From: Ketobacter sp.
GTDB taxonomy: Bacteria; Pseudomonadota; Gammaproteobacteria; Pseudomonadales; Ketobacteraceae
DNA length: 53,950 nt
Assembly (NCBI RefSeq): GCF_003671495.1
Contig: NZ_RCHN01000027.1
Span: forward strand, 1 to 53,950
Reading direction: 5' to 3'
Positions 17,192 to 27,380 of the stretch are shown piece after piece. The notes below the pieces were generated by a model. It was not told the DNA's origin, ran no database searches, and worked only from the letters and a program-made list of their open reading frames with translations. Made by a program: the position numbers and the translations under genes. How positions within the stretch are numbered: position 1 is the first letter of the stretch; each line of letters starts with the position of its first letter.

Positions 17192-19387
17192 ATGCAAGCA
17201 GCCAAATCCCTCTTTACCTATCCGCGCTATTGGGCGGAATGCTACGGCACGGCCCCGTTTCTGCCCATGTCCCGCCGGGAGATGGACACCCTGGGTTGGG
17301 ACAGCTGCGACATCATCATTATCAGCGGTGACGCCTATGTGGATCACCCCAGCTTCGGCATGGCGGTAATCGGTAGGTTGTTGGAATCCCAAGGATTTCG
17401 GGTAGGCATCATTGCCCAGCCCGACTGGAACAGCGCAGAACCGTTCCGCGCCCTGGGCCGCCCCAACCTGTTCTTTGCGGTGTCCGCCGGCAACATGGAT
17501 TCCATGATCAACCGTTACACGGCGGACCTGAAAATCCGCCATGACGACGCCTATACCCCCAACAATGAAGGGGGCAAGCGGCCGGATCGGGCGGTGTTGG
17601 TGTATTCCCAGCGCTGCCGCGAAGCCTATAAAGATATCCCTGTGTTGATTGGGGGTATCGAGGCCAGTCTGCGCCGCATTGCTCATTACGATTACTGGAG
17701 CAACAAGGTACGCCGTTCGGTGCTGATGGATTCCAAGGCCGATCTGCTGGTCTACGGCAACGCGGAACGGGCGGTGGTGGAAGTCGCCCACCGGGTGGCG
17801 GCAGGCCAGGCCATGAAGGATATCCGCGACGTACGCGGCACCGCCTGCCTGATCAACGAACTGCCCGCGGACTGGGAAGTAAAGGATTCCACCCGCATCG
17901 ACACCCCCGGAAAAGTGGACCCCCACTACAACCCCTATCACTGGGAGCAGACCAACGCGGCCCTGGAGGCCCCCTGCGCCAGCGGCGACAATGGCCCAAC
18001 CCAGCAGGATACCCAGGTGGTGCACATCCGCCCCGCTGCCGGCAGCAAAAAGCAATACGTCATGCTGCCCTCCTATGAAAAGGTCAGCAAAGATCCCGTG
18101 CTGTATGCGCATACCTCGCGGGTGCTGCATCTGGAAACCAACCCCTCCAACGCCCGTACCCTGGTGCAAAAGCACGGCGACCGCTTTCTGTGGATGAACC
18201 CTCCACCGGTGCCTCTCTCTACAGAAGAACTGGACGATGTGTTCGAGCTGCCGTTCCAGCGGGTGCCCCACCCGGCCTACGGCGACGCCCGCATTCCCGC
18301 CTATGAAATGATTCGCTTCTCCGTGAACATCATGCGCGGTTGCTTTGGCGGCTGTTCTTTCTGTTCCATCACCGAACACGAAGGGCGGGTCATCCAGAGT
18401 CGCTCGGAAGATTCCATCATCCGCGAAGTGGAAAAGATTCGCGATATGACGCCGGGCTTTACCGGCACCATTTCCGACCTGGGCGGCCCCACCGCCAACA
18501 TGTACATGCTGAATTGCGTGAGTGAGGACATTCACCAGAACTGCCGGCGGCTGTCCTGCGTGTTTCCCACCATCTGTAAAAACCTGGTGACCGATCACAG
18601 CCCCACCACCCGCCTGTATCGACGGGCGCGGGAACTGCCCGGCATCAAGCGCATCATGATTGCCTCCGGCCTGCGCTACGATCTGGCGGTGCTGGACCCG
18701 GAGTACGTGAAAGAGCTGGTGACCCATCACGTGGGTGGGTACTTGAAAATTGCGCCGGAGCACACCGAAGACGCCCCCCTGTCGAAAATGATGAAGCCGG
18801 GCATGGGCGCCTACGATCAGTTCAAGGAAATGTTCGACCGTTTCTCCAGGGAGGCGGGCAAGGAGCAATACCTGATTCCCTACTTCATCGCCGCCCACCC
18901 GGGCACCACCGATGAAGACATGTTGGGGCTGGCGTTCTGGCTGAAGAACAATGGTTTCCGGGCGGATCAGGTGCAAACCTTTTACCCCTCCCCCATGGCC
19001 ATGGCCACCGCCATGTACCACACGGAAAAAGACCCCATTCACCGGATCAACTACAAAACGGAAAAGGTGTTCATTCCCAAAGGGGAAAAGCAGCGCCGCC
19101 TGCATAAAGCGTTTTTACGCTACCACGATCCGGACAACTGGCCCATGTTGCGGGAGGCCCTGAAGCGCATGGGTAAGGCACACCTGATCGGCTATGGCAA
19201 AAAGCACCTGGTGCCACCGACGCAGCCGGCGAATCACCCCTCATCAAAACCGCACCAACGCAAGCCTAACAAGCCCAACCCCTCGGGCACCCGCGCCAAG
19301 GCGGGCAAAGGCAGAATCCTGACCCAACACACAGGCCTGCCGCCCCGTGCCGGCACAGCTGGCAAAAAGCCCCGCCGCGGTAAATAG
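17192..19387 (+). CDS. YgiQ family radical SAM protein
   Basis: A 731-residue cytoplasmic iron-sulfur protein. The N-terminal cobalamin-binding-like region spans residues 1-200, and the radical SAM core is centred on [12 protein letters not shown] (cluster cysteines about 384, 388 and 391). [11 protein letters not shown] and [17 protein letters not shown] are family-typical. The last 60 residues are a basic, Pro-rich tail ([12 protein letters not shown]) that looks disordered. The family is widespread, with no firmly assigned reaction. The gene is monocistronic, 118 bp after the MCP gene. Confidence 0.92.
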   Translation: MQAAKSLFTYPRYWAECYGTAPFLPMSRREMDTLGWDSCDIIIISGDAYVDHPSFGMAVIGRLLESQGFRVGIIAQPDWNSAEPFRALGRPNLFFAVSAGNMDSMINRYTADLKIRHDDAYTPNNEGGKRPDRAVLVYSQRCREAYKDIPVLIGGIEASLRRIAHYDYWSNKVRRSVLMDSKADLLVYGNAERAVVEVAHRVAAGQAMKDIRDVRGTACLINELPADWEVKDSTRIDTPGKVDPHYNPYHWEQTNAALEAPCASGDNGPTQQDTQVVHIRPAAGSKKQYVMLPSYEKVSKDPVLYAHTSRVLHLETNPSNARTLVQKHGDRFLWMNPPPVPLSTEELDDVFELPFQRVPHPAYGDARIPAYEMIRFSVNIMRGCFGGCSFCSITEHEGRVIQSRSEDSIIREVEKIRDMTPGFTGTISDLGGPTANMYMLNCVSEDIHQNCRRLSCVFPTICKNLVTDHSPTTRLYRRARELPGIKRIMIASGLRYDLAVLDPEYVKELVTHHVGGYLKIAPEHTEDAPLSKMMKPGMGAYDQFKEMFDRFSREAGKEQYLIPYFIAAHPGTTDEDMLGLAFWLKNNGFRADQVQTFYPSPMAMATAMYHTEKDPIHRINYKTEKVFIPKGEKQRRLHKAFLRYHDPDNWPMLREALKRMGKAHLIGYGKKHLVPPTQPANHPSSKPHQRKPNKPNPSGTRAKAGKGRILTQHTGLPPRAGTAGKKPRRGK

Positions 19388-19453
19388 CATTACATTAGGC
19401 TGACGAATCCAGTAGCATCGGGCCTATAACAACAAAAAAAAAGCGAGCCTGTT

Positions 19454-20428
19454 ATGCCCACCTGGCCTACACCGCGGTGGCGATTACCATCGCCGTTGGG
19501 AACCCTGTTTGCAAGAACCTTCCGTGCCATTGGAATGGGAATGGGAACGGTCATAGGAATGGGAATGGGCCTGGCCGGGTGCAATCCGCCTCTGGACATC
19601 GCCCCTCTGCCACAACCGGCCTTTGACGACACCACACTGGCCCGCATGCACAACAGCCAGGCCATCAACCTCCACGACATTCTGGCGCAGAATCAATTGC
19701 TCGCGACCCCGGCGGAAACCACCATCAGCCGCTCCCCCTATCAACCCCTTACCCTGATGAATTTTGCCGAATGCTGGCAGGATACCCATTGCCGCTACAG
19801 CATTACCGAAACCGGCATTCCCCTGCAGGCGTTTCCCGCCAATGAGGTGGTGTACGCCTGGTGGCAGAGTCGGCTGACCGAGCCGGACCAGGCGGCCGTT
19901 TGCGGCCTTCGTTTTCTGGAAGACGACAGCGCTCAGTATGAGCTGGCCAGTTTCAGCAACCGCACAGAATTGGACAGTACCCCTGGCTTTCAGCTCACCC
20001 ATTACCAGCAATGCGGCAGTTGCTCCACCTTGCAGGATCTGGCGGTGTACGGCTCCCTGGATCTCACCGTCATGGCCAAGACCTGCAGCAAACAGCAGGG
20101 CTTCACCGCCAAACAACGTTGCATGGAAGACATCGGTTTTACCTCCGCCTGTGCCGAAAGCTGGGCCTTCAATGCACAACAGACAACCCAATCCTGCTTT
20201 GTCCGGTGTGTGCAGGAATACGGCCTGATCCCCCTCATCCTGGGCACCGAATCCAGCCCCAACACCAACGGTGGCCAATTGAATCAATGCCTGCTCTGCG
20301 ACGAGATGATGGCCGGCCCCGGCTTTCAATACGCCGCCGGACGCACCCGTCGCAATTCCGGCATCACCTCCGAGATCGACCGCCCGGAGGATCAGGTTTA
20401 CGAGGTGGAGCACCACTATTTTGATTAA
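19454..20428 (+). CDS. Cys-rich lipoprotein of unknown function
   Basis: A 324-residue predicted lipoprotein that I do not recognise. The signal region is unusual: after a basic stretch it runs AIGMGMGTVIGMGMGLAGC, so the hydrophobic core is a Gly-Met repeat encoded by a duplicated 14-mer (19532-19545 and 19556-19569), ending in the lipobox LAGC. The mature part has about 13 cysteines, several in close pairs (CWQDTHC, QCGSCS, CFVRC, CLLC), which suggests disulfides or metal binding. No second membrane segment is seen. A strong terminator follows directly. Homologues and function are not known to me. Confidence 0.75.
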   Translation: MPTWPTPRWRLPSPLGTLFARTFRAIGMGMGTVIGMGMGLAGCNPPLDIAPLPQPAFDDTTLARMHNSQAINLHDILAQNQLLATPAETTISRSPYQPLTLMNFAECWQDTHCRYSITETGIPLQAFPANEVVYAWWQSRLTEPDQAAVCGLRFLEDDSAQYELASFSNRTELDSTPGFQLTHYQQCGSCSTLQDLAVYGSLDLTVMAKTCSKQQGFTAKQRCMEDIGFTSACAESWAFNAQQTTQSCFVRCVQEYGLIPLILGTESSPNTNGGQLNQCLLCDEMMAGPGFQYAAGRTRRNSGITSEIDRPEDQVYEVEHHYFD

Positions 20429-20431
20429 TGA

Positions 20432-20457
20432 AAAAGGGCTGGATGATCCAGCCCTTT
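20432..20457. terminator. Bidirectional rho-independent terminator
   Basis: AAAAGGGCTGGAT / ATCCAGCCCTTTT is a near loopless perfect inverted repeat flanked by A and T runs, so it can end transcription on both strands. It sits between the convergent Cys-rich lipoprotein gene and the large repeat lipoprotein gene. Confidence 0.88.
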
Positions 20458-20497
20458 TGGTTTGCTTTCAGGTGTTTTGCACGGCTAGCAACCGCCC

Positions 20498-23400
20498 TTA
20501 CTCCGGATCAATATCTCCGTCATAGGGTTCGATCACAATGTCGTGACCATCTATCAACAGCGCGTTGTTGTTGTCGATCACCTGCACCCGATAGGTTCCG
20601 GCGACAGTGGGCACCCGCAGGTATTGTGCACCACTGGCAGCAGGCAAGCGGGAGGACAGGGCAGAATATTCCCCCGGCACCGCGGCATAAAACGCAATAC
20701 GGGGGAAACTGCCGGTCACGCCGGAGTAAATGAAGCGCACGGTATCTCCCGCCCGCACCACCGCAGGGCCATGCACCGCCGAACGGGAAGGGTCCAGCAC
20801 ATACAACAGATTGGCCTGCGCCAGGGCTTGGTTGCTGCCGTTGCGCATTTCCACGTGATACACACCATCCGCCGCCGGGGCAGTCAGGGTCGCATTGCCA
20901 AAGCCCACAGGCAGCGTGCCCGTATTCAACGCAGCGCCTGACAGCTGATGGTAAATGCCGATGGTATTGCCCGCTGCGAATGACCCACTGTAACCGAAGG
21001 TCACCGGTGCACCCGGGGCAGCGATTTCCGGCGCGATGAACAACTCTGTGAGACTCTGATCCAGCACGCTGACGGTGATGTTGTTACTCATGGTGACGTA
21101 GCCGCGATTGATCATACGGATGTCATAGATGCCGGTTTCCGTGGGCAACTGCAGCGGGATAGCGCCCTCGTTCAAGCCATTGAGCCGTACCCGGGTCAGG
21201 TAGGCAGTATTGGTGGCATGCTGCGGATAGAGAGCGATGTAATCCCAGTCTTCGGTGGAACCCACAAAGGACACCGTGATCTCTTCACCGGGGCTCGCCA
21301 ACTCCTGGGCCGACACTGAAATGCTGCTGTTGTACGCCGCCAGGATAGTGCCCAGTTCAGCGATGGTTTCGTACTTGTTGTTGATCAGTCGCACTTCATA
21401 CTGGCCCTCTGTATCCGGCATATTAATGCTGGCCACACCGGATTCGCTGGGCAAACGCACCCGCCCCACATAACTGGTATTCGCCGCCCCGGGGGCATAA
21501 AAAGCAAAATAGTCGAACGGATCAGTGGAACCGGAGTAACTCACCTGGATGGACTGGGTGGGCTCTGCCACCGAGACAAAACCGGCGGTGGCATTATAGG
21601 GCGCCACGGTGAAGCGATTGCCTTCCACTTGCGTGACATAGCTGTTGGAGATCATGCGCAGATCGTATTCACCGGCTACCGTAGGCACCCGCAACGATAC
21701 CACACCGTAGTTGGCCGCCAGGCGTTCCCGATTGTAGTAGCTGGTGTTGTTGGACTGCCCCACCGGGTAGCTGGCGGCATAATCAAAGGCATCGTCCGAT
21801 CCGGAGAAGCCAACCCACAGGGTTTCACCGGCACGCACCTCATCCGGGATAAAGAGGTTTTCTTCTGCCGGATTGATGGAATACACCAGGCGGGCACTGG
21901 CCAGGGTCTGGTCCTCGGCACTCACCAGTCGCACGTGGTAGATGCCGGCGTTGGCCGGCAGGTTCATGGTGACACGCCCTTGGGGGAACTCGCTGGCAGG
22001 CAACTCGGCAATGGGCATATTATTAGCGGCACCCTGGGCATACACCCCCACGGTGGCGCCTTCCAGGGCCAGTGGATGGGAATAGGCCACATGCATCTGG
22101 GACCCGGATTCATCCCACACCGGCGCGGTGAAGATTTCAGACAGGGAAGGATCCAGCACCGCGATGGGCACGCCGTCGGCGATGGTAACGTAGCCGTTGT
22201 TGATCATGCGCACATCGTACATGCCGGTTTGCTCCGGCAGATTCAGCGTTACGTCACCTTCCGTCACACCGTTCAGGCGCACCCGGCTCAGATAGCCGGT
22301 GTTGGCGGCGTGCTGGGCGTACAAAGCCACATAGTCGAAGTCCTCCGTGGAACCATTGAAGCTCACCGTCACCTGCTGGCCCGGCAGGCCGAACTCGGGG
22401 CCACCCACAAAGGCGTCGTCGTAGGCCACGTCCAGTACACCAGCTTCCAGAATGGTTTCGTAGGCGTTATTGATCATACGGATCTGATAAGCGCCTTCTG
22501 CACTGGGGGCAGTGACCGAGACCTCACCGGCATCCTGCGGCAAACGCACCCGCTGGGTGTACTGGGTATTGGTGGCACCGGGCGCATAGAAGGCCACATA
22601 GTCAAAGCCGTTGGTGGAACCGGTGTATTGAACATCAATGCTCTGCCCGGGAGTGACCTCATAACTGGACAGGGTCACCGTGGCTGCATAGGGCTCTACG
22701 GTAAAGGTGTTCCCCTCATCCAGCAATTCATACTGGGAATTGATCAGGCGCACCACGTACTGCCCCGCCACCGTGGGCATCCGGAAATCCACCATGCCGT
22801 TGGCATCGGCCACCCGAATGCGGGTGGTGTAGCTCACCAGGTTGTCTTCCCCCAACGGATAGATGGCGATGTAGTCGAAGTTGTCTGCGGAGCCGGAGAA
22901 AATAATCGGGATGGTGTCGCCAGGCTGCACCGTCTGGGGAATTTCCACATGCACCTGCGCGGGATCGATGACTTTTACATACTCCATTGCAGCCAGGGTT
23001 TGCTGGGCAGCAGACAACAGGCGCAGCTCGTAATACCCCACTGCATCCGGTGCCGGCAATTGAATGTTGCCCGCCGGCACCACACCGATGGCCGCGGAGG
23101 CCAACGGCGCGCTGTTGGGGGCCCCCTGTTCGAACAGGGCCACCGCTTCGCCACCACTGACACCGCTGTACGCGATGGTCAGTGTTTCCCCACGCAGCGC
23201 CAGATCCGGCGCCACAAACACTTCCACTGCATTGCTGTCCAGCACACTCACGTATTCGTGGCTGGCCATGGTCTCATAGCCCTGATTGATCATCTTGACG
23301 GTATACATGCCGGTGGCGTCCGGCAGGGTTATTTGCACGGTTCCGCTGCTCACTCCCGCCAAACGCACCCGCGACAGATAACCGGTGTTGGCCACGTTCT

Positions 23401-24355
23401 GCGGATACAGGGCGATGTAATCAAAATCCTGGGTGGAACCACTGAAGCTGACATTGATGGTCTGGCCGGGATAGGCCTGCTGCACCGTGCTGACCGACGC
23501 GGAGTAGGACAGATCCACTGTCAGGCTGGAAGAGATGGTTTCATACTTGTTGTTGATCATGCGGATTTCATAGCGCCCTTCCTGGGCCGGCATGGACAGA
23601 TCCACTTCGCCCTCCGGATCAGCCAGGCGGGCACGGCTGGCGTAGCCGGTATTGGTGCCCCCTTCCGGTATCACCGCAATGTAATCAAAATCGTGGGTGG
23701 AGCCCTGATAGCTCACCCGTACCACGTCTTCCGGGCTCAGGGCCGGGGTTTCCAGGTTGAATTGCGTGTTATAAGGCAGCACTTCCAGGTTGTCGTCGAT
23801 GACAATGGTTTCGTATTTGTTGTTGATCATCCGAAACTGATAGGTGCCGGCGATGGTGGGCACCCGGATGGTGGTGCTGCCAAAGTCCTGGGCCAGTCGA
23901 CTGCGCTCAAGGTATTGCGTGTTTTCCCCATCCAGGGCATAGATCCCGGCGTAGTCAAAGGGATCAGTGGAACCGGTGTAGTTCAGATTGATCACGGTGC
24001 CGGCGCGCACCTGCAGTACCGCGCCAATGCCCGGGTCGGAGTTCTCGTTGAACACGGCGCCTACGGTGCGATCATCGCTGACGGTTACCTCGCAGGTTGC
24101 CTCGGTACCGGAACAGTCATCCAGCCAATTCAGGAACTGGTATCCCGCCTGGGCGGTGGCGGTGAGCGTCACCGTGGTGTCGCTGGTATAGTCATGCTCA
24201 CAGTCCGCACCGCACTGGATATTGCCGTCTGCGGATACGATGGTACCGCCCACCGGTTGCGACACCGTCAGGGTGCCCCCGGCGTTGCCACCACCACAGG
24301 CGGCCAGCAACAGAGTCGCCGCCGAGGTAAGCCATAGTTTAGTTTGGGATTTCAT
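20498..24355 (-). CDS. Giant repeat lipoprotein with 13 tandem beta domains in an ABCD super-repeat
   Basis: A 1285-residue surface lipoprotein. The lipobox LLLAAC ends at Cys20 and is followed by a Gly linker. Residues about 28-103 look like an InlB B-repeat/bacterial repeat domain (GGTIVSADGNIQCGADC, then GYQFLNWLDDC, with a probable disulfide). From about residue 112 come 13 tandem domains of about 90 residues. Each carries a YSGSTDxFDYIALYP-type strand, a NTxYxxRVRL segment and a Y-x-x-RMINNxYET segment. They fall into four types in fixed order, ABCD-ABCD-ABCD-A; type D lacks the FDY and RMINN signatures. The fold is probably Ig-like or jelly-roll beta, for adhesion or carbohydrate binding (inferred). 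The long plus-strand frame across it is a shadow. Confidence 0.9.
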   Translation of the reverse strand: MKSQTKLWLTSAATLLLAACGGGNAGGTLTVSQPVGGTIVSADGNIQCGADCEHDYTSDTTVTLTATAQAGYQFLNWLDDCSGTEATCEVTVSDDRTVGAVFNENSDPGIGAVLQVRAGTVINLNYTGSTDPFDYAGIYALDGENTQYLERSRLAQDFGSTTIRVPTIAGTYQFRMINNKYETIVIDDNLEVLPYNTQFNLETPALSPEDVVRVSYQGSTHDFDYIAVIPEGGTNTGYASRARLADPEGEVDLSMPAQEGRYEIRMINNKYETISSSLTVDLSYSASVSTVQQAYPGQTINVSFSGSTQDFDYIALYPQNVANTGYLSRVRLAGVSSGTVQITLPDATGMYTVKMINQGYETMASHEYVSVLDSNAVEVFVAPDLALRGETLTIAYSGVSGGEAVALFEQGAPNSAPLASAAIGVVPAGNIQLPAPDAVGYYELRLLSAAQQTLAAMEYVKVIDPAQVHVEIPQTVQPGDTIPIIFSGSADNFDYIAIYPLGEDNLVSYTTRIRVADANGMVDFRMPTVAGQYVVRLINSQYELLDEGNTFTVEPYAATVTLSSYEVTPGQSIDVQYTGSTNGFDYVAFYAPGATNTQYTQRVRLPQDAGEVSVTAPSAEGAYQIRMINNAYETILEAGVLDVAYDDAFVGGPEFGLPGQQVTVSFNGSTEDFDYVALYAQHAANTGYLSRVRLNGVTEGDVTLNLPEQTGMYDVRMINNGYVTIADGVPIAVLDPSLSEIFTAPVWDESGSQMHVAYSHPLALEGATVGVYAQGAANNMPIAELPASEFPQGRVTMNLPANAGIYHVRLVSAEDQTLASARLVYSINPAEENLFIPDEVRAGETLWVGFSGSDDAFDYAASYPVGQSNNTSYYNRERLAANYGVVSLRVPTVAGEYDLRMISNSYVTQVEGNRFTVAPYNATAGFVSVAEPTQSIQVSYSGSTDPFDYFAFYAPGAANTSYVGRVRLPSESGVASINMPDTEGQYEVRLINNKYETIAELGTILAAYNSSISVSAQELASPGEEITVSFVGSTEDWDYIALYPQHATNTAYLTRVRLNGLNEGAIPLQLPTETGIYDIRMINRGYVTMSNNITVSVLDQSLTELFIAPEIAAPGAPVTFGYSGSFAAGNTIGIYHQLSGAALNTGTLPVGFGNATLTAPAADGVYHVEMRNGSNQALAQANLLYVLDPSRSAVHGPAVVRAGDTVRFIYSGVTGSFPRIAFYAAVPGEYSALSSRLPAASGAQYLRVPTVAGTYRVQVIDNNNALLIDGHDIVIEPYDGDIDPE

Positions 24356-24522
24356 CGCCTTTGCCTCTTGTTATTGGATGCCGTGTGATCCGGAAGAAAT
24401 GCCTGTCGTGCTAGGTAAGACAAAAGAGGAGCAAAGAAATGGCAAAAAGCCTTGAGCGGCGACGCAGAGCAGCGCTAGAAAGAGAGATGTCGAATCAACA
24501 TATTGAATGACGTACGCCAGGA

Positions 24523-25620
24523 TTAAGGGGTTTGCAAAGCGGCTTTGGCCGCCGCAATGCTCTCCCGCCGCCACACCTCAATCCGGGCACGCAGCTCACT
24601 AACGTACTGCAACGTTTTTTCGGAAATATCCACATCACTGCGATCCGCCCGTTTGCGCAGGATGACTTCCGGTTGCAATTGCTCCGGAATGATCCCGTGA
24701 CCGGAAGGGTTCAACAGGCGCTCACCGAGGCGGCCGTACTGCTGCCGCGGCAGCTGATCCGTGCGGCACTGGACGTTCTGCTCACGCACGCTGGTCAGCA
24801 ACGCTTCATCCCGCAACAAAGGGCAGTTAATGCTTTCATCCCAGGCTGCGTCCACATAGTCCGACCAATGAAAGGCATTGGCCACACGCCATTGCTTCTG
24901 CACACAGACCACGTAGGGGGAAGGGGATTGTCCGGTGAGCGGGTCCGGGTGCAGCGCAAGAATCCGATTCCAGAAGCGCAAGCCGTGAAAATTGGCGGTC
25001 AGGTCCGCGTAGGAGAACACTCCGGTGGTCTGGGCGCCGAAGTACACGGCCTCCGACCATTCACCGAACAACAGGCCACTCTCAAGGGTACGGTGCAGAT
25101 GATCAGTCACCACAAAATAACTGAAGCCTTCCGTGAAGAAGTGACCCAGCTTGTCGGTGCCGATGTCCACCCCATTCACATGGATCACCGATGCCATGCG
25201 TTCCGACAGCACCAGCGATGGCGACGCCTGCCAGGCAAAGTCCTGATAGATGGATTCCTGCAACGGCACACGGCGCCGGGTAATCTGCTCGCTCTCCTCC
25301 GCGAAAGACTCCAGCTGACCGATCAGGCTGCGGGCCAGTTGTTCCACCAGCTTGGTGTAGAGCCGCTCTTCATCACAGCCCGGTGCAATCCATTTGGGGG
25401 CGGTTTTGGGTTGGGTTCGCATGATTCTGGCATTGGCCCGCTGCACGGCCAATTGCAGCCGCCGGTTCACTTCCTGGTTCAACACCGTGGTGCTGTCCGG
25501 CAGGTTTGCCGGCGCACCGTCCGGCCGGGTGAACTGGTCCACTTCCGCAGCGGCCAGCGGCGTTGACCAAAGCATACTGACTGCCGCCAGCGCGGCGATC
25601 TTGAAGCGCAGGGATCGCAT
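24523..25620 (-). CDS. Secreted protein of unknown function with a DKLGHFF motif
   Basis: A 365-residue protein that I do not recognise. The signal peptide MRSLRFKIAALAAVSMLWSTPLAAA is clear. The best-conserved-looking segment is GTDKLGHFFTEGFSYF (about residues 153-168), followed by GLLFGEWSEAVYFGAQTTGVFSYADLTANFHGLRFW (split), rich in aromatic residues and His. DK-x-GHF motifs occur in several uncharacterised envelope protein families, so an envelope function is plausible. Its ATG directly follows the stop of the DHH phosphoesterase gene (TAA then ATG), so translation is probably coupled to that gene. Confidence 0.7.
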   Translation of the reverse strand: MRSLRFKIAALAAVSMLWSTPLAAAEVDQFTRPDGAPANLPDSTTVLNQEVNRRLQLAVQRANARIMRTQPKTAPKWIAPGCDEERLYTKLVEQLARSLIGQLESFAEESEQITRRRVPLQESIYQDFAWQASPSLVLSERMASVIHVNGVDIGTDKLGHFFTEGFSYFVVTDHLHRTLESGLLFGEWSEAVYFGAQTTGVFSYADLTANFHGLRFWNRILALHPDPLTGQSPSPYVVCVQKQWRVANAFHWSDYVDAAWDESINCPLLRDEALLTSVREQNVQCRTDQLPRQQYGRLGERLLNPSGHGIIPEQLQPEVILRKRADRSDVDISEKTLQYVSELRARIEVWRRESIAAAKAALQTP

Positions 25621-26481
25621 TTAGGCTGAGCCGGGCTCAATCACCAGATTATCCTGCCCCAGCCAGGTGACAAACCCGGCGGCATTTTTGTGGCCACCGC
25701 CACCAAACTGCTGGGCAATCTGCGCCACATCCGCGCCATCCTGCGCCGAACGCAACGACCAGCTGCGGCGCAATCCCTTATCACTGTAACCCGCCGCAAA
25801 CGGATGACCTTCCGCCAGTTCCCCCACCAATTCACTGACAATGGCACGGGGGCAATTCACAATGGGCACCCGATGGCCGGCAATGGTGCCCATTTCCGCC
25901 GCCCGCTTGCCTTGCTCGATCATTTGCGTGCGATAACGATTGATGGCGTTGCCGTCGTTCACCAGGCACTGAAACGCCTGTTCATCCTGCACCGCCTCAT
26001 GCCAGCGTTCGAATGTAAACGGTTGCGACATCAATCCTGCGTTCACGTCATGACTCTCCGGAATGTTCCACCACCACATGTCCCGGTCCTGCACGCAGGC
26101 AATCAATTTGGGCGCGGCCGTGGAATGAAAGTATTCCCAGGTAATCATGGCCCCGGAGCGCTCCATATCAAAATGCAGCTCCAGATTGTCGAACTGTTGG
26201 TCCATGCCCGCCAACTCGTTCACCGCCGTAATATGATGATCCAGCACAATCACTTTGGCCGCCTGCTGGCACAGTTGCTCCATGCCTTCACGTTTGTAGG
26301 CGTAGTCCAGCAGGTACACGGTTCGATTATGGGCCGCAGGGGGCGTATCCCCATGGGCCGCCGGCAGGTACTCGGCGCTGACGTTCAGGTTCAATTGAAA
26401 GTGCACCCAGGCACTGTAGGCGCTGCCAAAACCGTCCAGGCAATTGGCGTGAAAAATTATCAGAGGGGAGGAGTCAGTCAT
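25621..26481 (-). CDS. DHH family phosphoesterase
   Basis: A 286-residue protein of the DHH/DHHA1 superfamily, Mn-dependent phosphoesterases acting on nucleotides or oligonucleotides. The N-terminal metal sites are HANCLDGFGSA (residues 10-20) and VLDHHIT (about 78-84, the DHH motif). The C-terminal DHHA1 substrate loop is FGGGGHKNAAGF (about 262-273). It resembles small DHH proteins related to NrnA or RecJ, but is shorter than RecJ and has no CBS or membrane domain. The substrate is not determined. The secreted-protein gene follows it directly in the same transcript. Confidence 0.87.
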   Translation of the reverse strand: MTDSSPLIIFHANCLDGFGSAYSAWVHFQLNLNVSAEYLPAAHGDTPPAAHNRTVYLLDYAYKREGMEQLCQQAAKVIVLDHHITAVNELAGMDQQFDNLELHFDMERSGAMITWEYFHSTAAPKLIACVQDRDMWWWNIPESHDVNAGLMSQPFTFERWHEAVQDEQAFQCLVNDGNAINRYRTQMIEQGKRAAEMGTIAGHRVPIVNCPRAIVSELVGELAEGHPFAAGYSDKGLRRSWSLRSAQDGADVAQIAQQFGGGGHKNAAGFVTWLGQDNLVIEPGSA

Positions 26482-26525
26482 ACTGCGTCATCAACGGCTG
26501 TTTCAATAAAAGGGCGCGCACTATA

Positions 26526-27233
26526 TCACGTGCCGAAAATTTCAGTGAGGGCCCGCTCGGTGAAGCTCACCAGGTTAGGCCATTTTTTCACGGTGGCTTT
26601 TAACGGGGTTTCGATGGGGGGCTTAAGAATGTTGGCCAGATAGCTCACCGCCACCACATCCAGTTTCACCGGCTGTTGCTCACCGAACCAGGTTTTATCC
26701 CCCAGATACTGCCCCAGCGCATTCACGTGCTTGGCGCCGATGGAATAGACCTCTGCCGTGTTGTGGCGCCCCATGCCCTGCCCCACCAGGTCCCCCTGGA
26801 TTTTCTTGCGGATCTGGTTGGTGATCACCGGGCGGATCAACTTGGGAATGCCGGCAAACATGGTATCGCGCACCTGATCCCAGTTGGCATCATCCATCCA
26901 GCGGCTGTACAGCATCACAAAATACAGGCTTTCTTCACACATGGAACGCATGGCGTGCTGCACGGCACGTTGCTCATCGGTGAGCGGTGCATCCAGGTCG
27001 ATGGCGTGGTGGGAGTGGAGAAACTCATAGATCTGCTCGGAATCCCCCATGATCTGCTTGTCGATTTTCACGTAGGGGATTTTGCTTTTCGGGCCTTTGC
27101 GTGGATCATTCTGTTCGACAATCTTATAGGGCAACTGTCCGAGTTTGAGATAGCCTTCCAATTTCATGCAGAAGGGCGATGCGTTGGGCAAACCCCAGGC
27201 CCGGCTGAACTGATAGACGGTGATATCAAACAT
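26526..27233 (-). CDS. Glutathione S-transferase-like protein (metaxin/Fax type)
   Basis: A 235-residue GST-fold protein. The N-terminal domain has WGLPNASPFCMKLEGYLKL (residues 13-31), characteristic of the Tom37/metaxin/failed-axon-connections branch, and GDSEQIYEFL in the glutathione-site position. The helical C-terminal domain includes GDKTWFGEQQPVKLDVVAVSYLA (about 178-200, split). AAGGAAA precedes the ATG. These bacterial relatives are often annotated as detoxification enzymes; the real substrate is unknown. It is divergent from hrpB. Confidence 0.86.
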   Translation of the reverse strand: MFDITVYQFSRAWGLPNASPFCMKLEGYLKLGQLPYKIVEQNDPRKGPKSKIPYVKIDKQIMGDSEQIYEFLHSHHAIDLDAPLTDEQRAVQHAMRSMCEESLYFVMLYSRWMDDANWDQVRDTMFAGIPKLIRPVITNQIRKKIQGDLVGQGMGRHNTAEVYSIGAKHVNALGQYLGDKTWFGEQQPVKLDVVAVSYLANILKPPIETPLKATVKKWPNLVSFTERALTEIFGT

Positions 27234-27380
27234 GCTGTTTCCTTATACTGTGTCACGGCGATACGTCGCTGCGGCTCTGTTGGGATCATACCGCTAGCCG
27301 GCTCCCGTGCAAACGTGTGCGCTGTACAGTTTTGTGAGTGGCCTCTAAACTTGGGCCTCATTTATATTCGGATACTCTGC

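Noticed and set aside
17183..19105. A 640-codon frame opposite the YgiQ gene
   Set aside because: Antisense shadow of a strong radical SAM gene; the translation has no recognisable domain.
21629..24337. A 902-codon open frame on the plus strand opposite the repeat lipoprotein
   Set aside because: It mirrors the repetitive GC-rich codons of the opposite strand; its translation is low-complexity, rich in His, Gly and Arg, with no motif or ribosome site.
26676..27380. An upstream extension of the hrpB frame by 235 codons
   Set aside because: It runs antisense through the GST gene; HrpB homology begins at FENPLELP after the GTG at 27381.
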